From NCBI GenBank assembly GCA_900766395.1, contig CAAFWB010000093.1, positions 1-27,288 on the forward strand: a stretch of DNA of 27,288 nucleotides, in the 5' to 3' direction. Position numbers and translations under genes: made by a program. The stretch is from Clostridia bacterium. Its GTDB lineage: Bacteria > Bacillota > Clostridia > Christensenellales > UBA1242. The first letter of the stretch is position 1. The number at the start of each line of letters is the position of its first letter. The notes under the pieces were generated by a model, which searched no databases, was not told where the DNA came from, and worked only from the letters and a program-made list of their open reading frames with translations. Positions 14,909 through 19,926 of this stretch are shown here, one piece after another.

Positions 14909-15769
14909 ATGAAATATGATGTTGTGATTATTGGTGCGGGAGCAGGTGGCATGAGTGCCGGAGTGTATGCAAAACGCGCTGGAAAAAGTGTTTTGATTTT
15001 GGAGAAAATGTTTGCCGGTGGACAAATGAATGCGATTGATAAAATCGCAAACTTTCCGTCCTATGAAAATATTTCGGGATATGAACTCGCGCTCAATATG
15101 CGTAAACAAGTTGAAAGTTTGGGCATTGAAATAAAAAATGAAGAAGTCATTTCATGTTCTCTTTTGGGAGAAGAAAAAATTATTCGCACACACAAAAATG
15201 AATATATTGCAAAAAGCATTGTCATTGCGACTGGTGCTCGCTCAAAACCGCTTGATGTTCAAAACGAAAAACAATATCTTGGGAGAGGACTAAGTTATTG
15301 TGCGACTTGTGACGGAAAATTCTTTGAGGGCAAAGAAGTCTGTGTTGTTGGAACATATGAAACCGCAAAAAACGACGTTTTGTATCTTTCCAATTTGGCG
15401 TCAAAAATATATTTTGTTACAACGGCAGAAAAAACTTCTTTTTCAAATGAGAAAATTAAAGAAATCTTGCATTCAAAAATCACAAATCTTTATGGCGAAC
15501 ACAAACTTGAAGGTGTTGTTGTCAGAAATCTCAAAGAAGAAAATGAACAAAAAATTGATGTTGACGCACTTTTTGTCGAACTTGGAAAAAGTCCTGATTT
15601 GAGTGCGTTTGAAGGGTTAATCCTCGATTCAAAAGGTTTTGTTGAGGTTGACGAAAGAATGCAAACAAATATCCCTGGCGTGTTTGCTGTTGGAGATGTT
15701 CGAAGTGGGTCACTCAAACAAATTGTCACCGCGTGTTCAGATGGCGCAATTGCTGGAACATTTGCATAA
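14909..15769 (+). CDS. Thioredoxin reductase-like flavoprotein, NADPH motifs missing (possibly ferredoxin-dependent)
   Basis: This 286-residue low-molecular-weight thioredoxin-reductase fold protein should reduce thioredoxin or a similar disulfide partner. FAD-binding motifs are present: GAGAGG (9-14), GGQM (37-40), IATGARSK (106-113) and the C-terminal AVGDVR (260-265). The redox pair is CATC (131-134). The NADPH-binding features are not there: the expected GGGxSAxE reads VVGTYETAKND (147-157), and no HRRxxxR follows. Clostridial ferredoxin-dependent flavin thioredoxin reductases (FFTR) lack the same pyridine-nucleotide motifs, and an abundant ferredoxin reducer (PFOR) is encoded nearby. Electron donor is therefore inferred to be ferredoxin. 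The C-terminus is about 20 residues shorter than in typical TrxB. AAGG at 14893-14896 is rather far (12 bases) from the ATG. Confidence 0.85.
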   Translation: MKYDVVIIGAGAGGMSAGVYAKRAGKSVLILEKMFAGGQMNAIDKIANFPSYENISGYELALNMRKQVESLGIEIKNEEVISCSLLGEEKIIRTHKNEYIAKSIVIATGARSKPLDVQNEKQYLGRGLSYCATCDGKFFEGKEVCVVGTYETAKNDVLYLSNLASKIYFVTTAEKTSFSNEKIKEILHSKITNLYGEHKLEGVVVRNLKEENEQKIDVDALFVELGKSPDLSAFEGLILDSKGFVEVDERMQTNIPGVFAVGDVRSGSLKQIVTACSDGAIAGTFA

Positions 15770-15775
15770 AAAACA

Positions 15776-15806
15776 AAAGAGGCCGTATCAAAGATACAGC
15801 CTTTTT
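15776..15806. terminator. Bidirectional terminator shared with the SRP RNA gene
   Basis: AGGC-c-GTATC (15780-15789) pairs with GATAC-a-GCCT (15793-15802) around AAA, with T5 on the plus side and a T-rich tract on the minus side. It ends the flavoprotein transcript and the converging SRP RNA transcript. A further perfect hairpin CATGGG-AAA-CCCATG (15808-15822) lies between it and the mature SRP RNA end and may help 3' processing. Confidence 0.85.
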
Positions 15807-15830
15807 ACATGGGAAACCCATGGAATATTC

Positions 15831-16100
15831 GCGCCGTGCATATTGGCTTGTCGCAAACTCCCATCCAGCCGCATGAAGTGTTGACTCCACCAAAGTTTCC
15901 CCATGGCACACGCTTTGATCCGCTTAATGATGCTGCCGTCAGGCTCTGACATGGTTCACGGGAAAACGTTGCATGGGACCATGATTTCAACATCAAAACT
16001 CCATACTCATCAAACAAAAATCTACGCCGCACACAATCATTCAGCTCTGCTACAGCGGATTGCAGATTCAGGGCACCGCTAACTCCCCACCTAGCACGAC
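15831..16100 (-). ncRNA. ffs: Signal recognition particle RNA, large Gram-positive type
   Basis: Read on the minus strand, the RNA begins GTCGTGCTAGGTGGGGAG, followed by AGCGGTGCCCTGAA and CTGCAATCCGCT, nearly the same as the 5' Alu domain of Bacillus subtilis scRNA. Domain IV is recognisable at GTGAACCATGTCAGAGCC (minus, from about 15959) followed by GGCAGCATCATTAAG: the symmetric-loop strands are CAGA and AGCA. The tetraloop between GCC and GGC is UGAC, not the usual GGAA. The two ends pair over 7 bases, GUCGUGC (16100-16094) with GCACGGC (15839-15833). Length about 270 fits the family. It binds Ffh and targets membrane proteins cotranslationally. The 3' end is estimated from the end pairing. 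Confidence 0.95.
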
Positions 16101-16106
16101 TATATT

Positions 16107-16135
16107 ATTATATAGAAAAAAGAAAAAAAATTCAA
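16107..16135 (-). promoter_or_regulatory. Sigma-A promoter of the SRP RNA
   Basis: On the minus strand TTGAAT (16135-16130), 17 bases of pyrimidine-rich spacer, TATAAT (16112-16107). The predicted start at 16100 coincides with the first base of the end-pairing helix. Confidence 0.88.
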
Positions 16136-16140
16136 CACAA

Positions 16141-16159
16141 TTTTGAGATTTCCTCAAAA
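16141..16159. repeat. Palindrome in the divergent SRP RNA / HEPN-CBS gap
   Basis: TTTTGAG (16141-16147), ATTTC, CTCAAAA (16153-16159): a perfect 7-bp inverted repeat just upstream of the SRP RNA -35. It could be an operator. The rest of 16101-16234 is A-rich; I could not define a convincing plus-strand promoter, though TTGATA (16171-16176) and TAAAAT (16198-16203) are present with too long a spacer. Confidence 0.4.
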
Positions 16160-16234
16160 ATATGGTCGAATTGATATCAAAAAATAAAATAATTTGATAA
16201 AATAAAATATGAAACTACTTTCTTGGAGGCAGAT

Positions 16235-16963
16235 TTGGAAAAGACAAACGCACAGAGATTTATCCAAGCATACAACACAATTGATCAAACTTTGAGATAT
16301 TTATATAATTATAAACGCAGTATGAGTTTTTCAGATATTGTTCGCAGAAGCGTGCCGGTGAACTACTTTGTTAGAAAATATGAAGACAAACTTGTTGATT
16401 ATGGAAGATTGAGAAACGCCATCATTCACAAAAGCAATGATGAATTTATTATCGCAGAACCACATGGCGATGTGGTTCTCGACATTGAAAACATTGCAAA
16501 GTTGATTTCGACGCCTCCAAAAGTTTTGGAAGTTGTTGAGCCAAGAAAGGTTGTTTGTGCAACCGCCGAAACAAAGATTGCCGATGTCATCAGTCTTATG
16601 ACAAAAACAAAATATTCAAACATTCCAATTTATGAAAAAGATGAGCTTATTGGCGTGGCATCTGGCCGCTATATCGTTGAGGGGATTGGCGGTTTCTTGG
16701 CAGCAAACAAAGATGTGACACAAGCAATCAAATCAACTCCAATTGAGGCCATAATGGCAGAAAATCATCCGGTATATTCGTATTTTGAAGTGGCAAAAGC
16801 GTCAATCACAGTTGAAGAAGTTTTGCAAATGTTCTATCGAAATCACAAGCTTCAAATCATCATAATAACAAAAACTGGCAGCATAAAAGAATTGCCAATC
16901 AACATCATCGCCACAGGCGACTTGATTGAACTCAGTAATATTTTTGGCGACTATCAAAATTAG
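16235..16963 (+). CDS. HEPN-like domain protein with C-terminal CBS domain pair
   Basis: This 242-residue protein has an all-helical N-terminal half (1-95) and a tandem CBS pair (about 96-240). The N-terminal half ends in RLRNAIIHKS, where Arg60-x4-His65 fits the RNase motif (R-x4-6-H) of HEPN domains, with a preceding helical region and the downstream EPHGDVVLDIENIAKLISTPP. The CBS part shows VVCATAETKIADVISLMTKTKYSNIPIYEKDELIGVAS and a second, more diverged repeat; CBS pairs bind adenine nucleotides or related ligands. A ligand-gated RNA-cleaving or RNA-binding protein is an inference. The start is TTG 16235: GGAGG (16225-16229) sits 5 bases before it, whereas TTG 16223 overlaps the Shine-Dalgarno. 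It is a single gene, divergent from the SRP RNA. Confidence 0.75.
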   Translation: MEKTNAQRFIQAYNTIDQTLRYLYNYKRSMSFSDIVRRSVPVNYFVRKYEDKLVDYGRLRNAIIHKSNDEFIIAEPHGDVVLDIENIAKLISTPPKVLEVVEPRKVVCATAETKIADVISLMTKTKYSNIPIYEKDELIGVASGRYIVEGIGGFLAANKDVTQAIKSTPIEAIMAENHPVYSYFEVAKASITVEEVLQMFYRNHKLQIIIITKTGSIKELPINIIATGDLIELSNIFGDYQN

Positions 16964-16971
16964 AAAGCAAA

Positions 16972-17003
16972 AAAACAAGTGGGCAGGTGCTCACTTGTTT
17001 TCT
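16972..17003. terminator. Bidirectional terminator between convergent genes
   Basis: AAAACAAGTG (16972-16981) pairs with CACTTGTTTT (16992-17001); G-T and G-C pairs continue inward. It serves the HEPN-CBS gene and overlaps the last codons of the minus-strand gene ending at 16991. Confidence 0.88.
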
Positions 17004-17560
17004 TTTGTGTCTTCTGGCTTTTGCGGTTCAAGAACATCCATAATTTTTTTCTTGATGTCCGCTTCGTTATATTCGTCTTTTATCATAAACTGAACGAGGG
17101 GAAGTTTGATTGCTTCAAGTGCCTTGATGACATCTGGTTCAAATTCTGAAATTGCTTCATCGCCATATGACATATCATAAACATCAATAACGAGCAATGG
17201 TTTCATTGTTGCTTCTTCAAAAATGACAAAGTCAACATATTTTGAAAGAATTTTGTTGTATTCAATGCGGTTTCCGAGTGGGGCGCACAAGTTGTCAACT
17301 CCAACGTTTGGAAATGCAATATATTCTTTTGGTAGAATTTTGTGCAAAAGGTAGTAAAATTTGAGTTGTTTTCTAACCATATATTTTGGTTTGAGCTCAA
17401 GGTGAATGAATTCGCCATTAATTTTTGTTGATTTTTCAACAAATGCTTCTTTTTTCTTTCGTTTTAGAACCAGAAGCATGATTATTATCACAAACACTGC
17501 GACAACTCCACAAATGATTAGTGTTGTTGCGGTGTCAACCAATAACATATTTTTTACCAT
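16991..17560 (-). CDS. Membrane-anchored DUF2726-like protein
   Basis: This 189-residue protein has an N-terminal transmembrane helix (about 11-32) followed by KRKKK, so the soluble part is cytoplasmic. The remainder resembles DUF2726, a family related to restriction-endonuclease-like and Vsr-like folds: KQLKFYYLLHKILPKEYIAFPNVGVDNL (64-91) and KYVDFVIFEEATMKPLLVIDVYD (107-129). In that family the core is D-x(n)-E-L-D-D-x-x-H; here Asp110, Asp126 and Asp129 are seen, but the Glu is Asp and the His appears to be Tyr132, so nuclease activity is doubtful. AGGAG lies 5 bases before ATG 17560, inside the end of ung; the two genes overlap by 7 bases and are co-transcribed. Confidence 0.65.
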   Translation of the reverse strand: MVKNMLLVDTATTLIICGVVAVFVIIIMLLVLKRKKKEAFVEKSTKINGEFIHLELKPKYMVRKQLKFYYLLHKILPKEYIAFPNVGVDNLCAPLGNRIEYNKILSKYVDFVIFEEATMKPLLVIDVYDMSYGDEAISEFEPDVIKALEAIKLPLVQFMIKDEYNEADIKKKIMDVLEPQKPEDTKENK

Positions 17561-18207
17561 ATAATCTCCTTTTTTCCATGATTTTTCAAGAACTCATTTG
17601 CTCGCGAAAAGTGCTTGCAACCAAAAAATCCATTGTATGCTGAAAGTGGGCTTGGGTGAGCACATTCCAAAACCAAATGCTTTGTCTGGTCAATATAAGG
17701 CTTCATCGCTCTTGCATCTCTTCCCCAAAGCATAAAAACTTTTGGTTCGTCGGAATGACCCAAATAGTCAATTGTGGCACTTGTTAGTTTTTCCCAAATC
17801 TTGCCTTTGTGTGAATTTGCCTGATGATTTTTTACCGTCAGCACAGCATTTAGCAAAAAGACACCTTGCTTTGCCCATTGCGTAAGGTCTCCATTTTCGC
17901 TGGAAACAAAACCAATGTCTGCTTTAATCTCTTTATAAATGTTGACAAGAGAAGGTGGGGGATTATTGTTTTTGACTGAAAAGCAAAGCCCGTGTGCTTG
18001 CCCAACTTCGTGATAAGGGTCTTGACCCAAAATCACGACCTTGACATCTTTTGGCGACACGAGATTATAAGCAGAATACACTTCTTCACGAGGAGGGAAA
18101 ACAAGCCCTTTCTTGCTCTCGTCATCAACAAATTTTTGTGCGTCATAAAAGAAATCGTCGCCGATTTTATCTTTTAACACTTCATACCATTGTTCACTGA
18201 ATTTCAT
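17554..18207 (-). CDS. ung: Uracil-DNA glycosylase (family 1)
   Basis: Ung removes uracil from DNA at the first step of base excision repair. The 217-residue protein has the water-activating motif GQDPYHEVGQAHGLCFSV (61-78, Asp63) and the DNA-intercalation motif HPSPLSAYNGFFGCKHF (from about residue 184). It also has LLNAVLTVKNHQANSHKG and VFMLWGRDA. Length is normal (215-230). ATG 18207 has no Shine-Dalgarno. The best promoter predicts transcription from the A of this codon, so translation is probably leaderless. It overlaps the downstream DUF2726-like gene. Confidence 0.97.
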   Translation of the reverse strand: MKFSEQWYEVLKDKIGDDFFYDAQKFVDDESKKGLVFPPREEVYSAYNLVSPKDVKVVILGQDPYHEVGQAHGLCFSVKNNNPPPSLVNIYKEIKADIGFVSSENGDLTQWAKQGVFLLNAVLTVKNHQANSHKGKIWEKLTSATIDYLGHSDEPKVFMLWGRDARAMKPYIDQTKHLVLECAHPSPLSAYNGFFGCKHFSRANEFLKNHGKKEIIW

Positions 18208-18213
18208 ATAATT

Positions 18214-18242
18214 ATAATATCACAAATTGAACATATGTGCAA
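18214..18242 (-). promoter_or_regulatory. Extended -10 promoter of ung, start on the initiation codon
   Basis: On the minus strand TTGCAC (18242-18237), 17 bases, TGa-TATTAT (ending at 18214). Seven bases further is 18207, the A of the ung ATG. The element TGTGATATTATA is identical to the -10 region of the acidic protein gene (3386-3397). Confidence 0.65.
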
Positions 18243-18260
18243 TAAATGTTGTAGAATTTT

Positions 18261-18292
18261 GGGTTGATTTATTCATGGGTTGATTTATTCAT
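18261..18292. repeat. Perfect 16-bp tandem duplication at a promoter
   Basis: GGGTTGATTTATTCAT occurs twice head to tail (18261-18276, 18277-18292) with no mismatch. Each copy carries a TTGATT -35-like hexamer. It lies in the gap between ung and the gene at 18319. Confidence 0.9.
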
Positions 18293-18308
18293 TTGTATAT
18301 GTTATTAT
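18280..18308 (+). promoter_or_regulatory. Promoter of the gene at 18319
   Basis: TTGATT (18280-18285, in the second tandem copy), 17 bases, TATTAT (18303-18308), predicting a start near 18315. An alternative -10 TATAAT (18306-18311) predicts 18318. Either leaves 1-4 bases before the ATG. Confidence 0.6.
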
Positions 18309-18318
18309 AATTTTAATT

Positions 18319-19275
18319 ATGGCAAAAAATAATAATAGAAACGCGAACACCAAAAAGTTTAGTCAAAGGCGAGATAATCTCGTTGGTTTAAAACGCCAAC
18401 CTTTGCCACGCAACAAGCGTGAGCGTCAAATCAAAGAACTTTCAAGCGACTTAAAAAATTTTGATAAAGTTCTCAAAAGTGTTTCATATGCTGTTCGCGA
18501 AAAATTGGGCTACGATTTCAACAAGGATTATGCAACAAACAAAAATCTCACGCTTGGAGATATTGTGCTAAAAAATGAAAAACATCCGCAGCGTTTTTCA
18601 ATCCCAATGCAATCTCATATTGTTCAGAAATTCATAAATGCTCCAAAATATATCATAAAATCAGTGGACTCAGTGATTAAAGGGGAAACCCATGTCCATG
18701 AAAAAACTCAACATCTTTGCATGGCAGTTCTTGACGAGGGTCCAGTGCTATTTGAGTTCTATAACCACCTCAAATATCCATACGGAAAATATTCGGAAAG
18801 TAATTTCAATATTGGCTTCTTTGCGCTTCTTCAAGGCTCGGACTATTTTCACATAAATCGCTATGACAGCCAAAGTTTGCAAGGACACACAAAAGTGTTT
18901 GACGACAAAGGCAACATTGTCATGCAGTTCGTTTCTCGTGATGCTTGCAAAAACAAACCTCATTCACACTCATATGACATTCGTCACGCGGTTTTATTTA
19001 CGGGAAAAGATTCGGTCGGACATGAAGATCGCAAAAACGAACAAAGATATTCAAGTTATGAAACAGCGGTTCGTGCATGGATGAAAAAACTTAATGTTAT
19101 CTTTCTCAACAAAACATTTTCAGACGACATGACGATTGGCGAGATTTATGAAGAGCTAAAACTGTTTGAAGCAAAAAAATCAAAACAATTCGCAAAAAAA
19201 CAATATGGAGGCGAAAAATGGAACTCAAAGAACTTTCAGAGCAACTCAAAAACTCAATCACAACAAAAAGAATAA
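18319..19275 (+). CDS. Protein of unknown function, basic ends and histidine clusters
   Basis: I do not recognise this 318-residue protein. The first 40 residues are strongly basic and polar (MAKNNNRNANTKKFSQRRDN onward), and the last 35 (KKSKQFAKKQYGG to the end) are basic, Gln/Asn/Ser-rich and probably disordered. The core (45-285) is mixed alpha/beta with no transmembrane segment. Two short histidine clusters are notable: THVHEKTQH (124-132) and KPHSHSYDIRH (213-223), which could be metal ligands or part of an active site. ATG 18319 is preferred to the upstream in-frame start because promoter elements overlap that upstream stretch. There is no Shine-Dalgarno, so it is probably leaderless. 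The gene overlaps the next by 58 bases, suggesting a functional pair. Nucleic-acid binding is only a guess from charge. Confidence 0.75.
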   Translation: MAKNNNRNANTKKFSQRRDNLVGLKRQPLPRNKRERQIKELSSDLKNFDKVLKSVSYAVREKLGYDFNKDYATNKNLTLGDIVLKNEKHPQRFSIPMQSHIVQKFINAPKYIIKSVDSVIKGETHVHEKTQHLCMAVLDEGPVLFEFYNHLKYPYGKYSESNFNIGFFALLQGSDYFHINRYDSQSLQGHTKVFDDKGNIVMQFVSRDACKNKPHSHSYDIRHAVLFTGKDSVGHEDRKNEQRYSSYETAVRAWMKKLNVIFLNKTFSDDMTIGEIYEELKLFEAKKSKQFAKKQYGGEKWNSKNFQSNSKTQSQQKE

Positions 19276-19613
19276 ATGAAAATGAATATCAAATTCAAAC
19301 CAAACTTTTCTTTTCGGATGAAACACCCTATGAAATATATTTGATGCAAGACAAAAACGGCAACAGGATTTTGACCGACAAACGAAGAACTTTGCGTTAT
19401 ATGGATGATTTTTATGAACTTGAATCTGAAGATGTGAAGTCTTCAATTGCAGAAATCTTGGATCTCTATGGAGTCAAAGTCTACCAAAAAGCACTTGTTC
19501 TCAAATTGCAAGAAAACGATGACATTGTGACTATGTTTTACGAATTTATTCAATGCATCGGACAACTCATAAATATGTATGTATTTTTTGACAAACCAAA
19601 AGAAGATGATTAG
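19218..19613 (+). CDS. DUF1828-like protein
   Basis: This 131-residue protein starts inside the preceding gene; GGAGG (19207-19211), 6 bases before ATG 19218, makes the start convincing despite the 58-base overlap. Residues 10-110 follow the pattern of DUF1828: FFSDETPYEIYLMQDKNGNRILTD, then SSIAEILDLYGVKV, then a C-terminal helix FYEFIQCIGQLINMY. Members of that family often sit next to other uncharacterised genes in Bacillota, and their role is unknown. There is no signal peptide or membrane helix. The family assignment rests on pattern alone. Confidence 0.65.
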   Translation: MELKELSEQLKNSITTKRINENEYQIQTKLFFSDETPYEIYLMQDKNGNRILTDKRRTLRYMDDFYELESEDVKSSIAEILDLYGVKVYQKALVLKLQENDDIVTMFYEFIQCIGQLINMYVFFDKPKEDD

Positions 19614-19624
19614 TCATTCAACTC

Positions 19625-19657
19625 AAAAGCACAAAACAAATTGTTATGTGCTTTTTT
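19625..19657 (+). terminator. Rho-independent terminator after the DUF1828-like gene
   Basis: AAAAGCACA (19625-19633) pairs with TGTGCTTTT (19647-19655), ending in T6. It directly precedes the -35 of the ileS promoter. Confidence 0.88.
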
Positions 19658-19658
19658 G

Positions 19659-19687
19659 TTGACAAAGAGAGCTTTTGCGACTAAAAT
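19659..19687 (+). promoter_or_regulatory. Sigma-A promoter of the T-box-ileS operon
   Basis: TTGACA (19659-19664), 17 bases, TAAAAT (19682-19687). Predicted start near 19694 gives a 233-base leader. Confidence 0.88.
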
Positions 19688-19693
19688 AAAAAA

Positions 19694-19910
19694 GTATTAA
19701 AAATGATGATGAAAGACAACACTTTTTGTGAAACTCTTCAGAGAGCAACTGGTTGGTGTGAAGTTGTGAGGGAAACATGAAGTTATCACTTTCGGAGTTG
19801 AATGGGCGAAAAGAGTAGTCCATTTCGGTCAGGCCGCCGTCACGAGCCAGCGCATGGTGGTGCGAATGTGGAAACATACAATTTCGTGGGCACCATGTCC
19901 ACGATTTTTT
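19694..19910 (+). promoter_or_regulatory. Isoleucine T-box leader
   Basis: The leader has the T-box order of elements. Stem I carries the AG-bulge AGAGAG (19740-19745) and the distal loop GGTTGGTGTGA (19751-19761) between GCAACT and AGTTGT. The specifier ATC (19785-19787, Ile) is followed by ACTTTCGGAG. A Stem II-like helix AATGG/CCATT encloses GCGAAAAGAGTAGT. At the end CATGGTG (19853-19859) can pair with CACCATG (19891-19897) as antiterminator, competing with the terminator CGTGG (19885-19889) / CCACG (19899-19903) plus T6. Uncharged tRNA-Ile should favour readthrough. The T-box bulge region TGGTGGTGCGAAT diverges from the canonical TGGNACCGCG. Confidence 0.9.
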
Positions 19911-19926
19911 ATTGAGGAGATGGAAA

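Noticed and set aside
15770..16110. First considered as tmRNA, a riboswitch, or small plus-strand coding ORFs
   Set aside because: The minus strand matches SRP RNA along its whole length, including end pairing, the Alu domain and domain IV, so the ORFs there are shadows.
16223..16234. TTG 16223 as the start of the HEPN-CBS gene
   Set aside because: This codon overlaps GGAGG itself; TTG 16235 sits 5 bases after it and fits much better.
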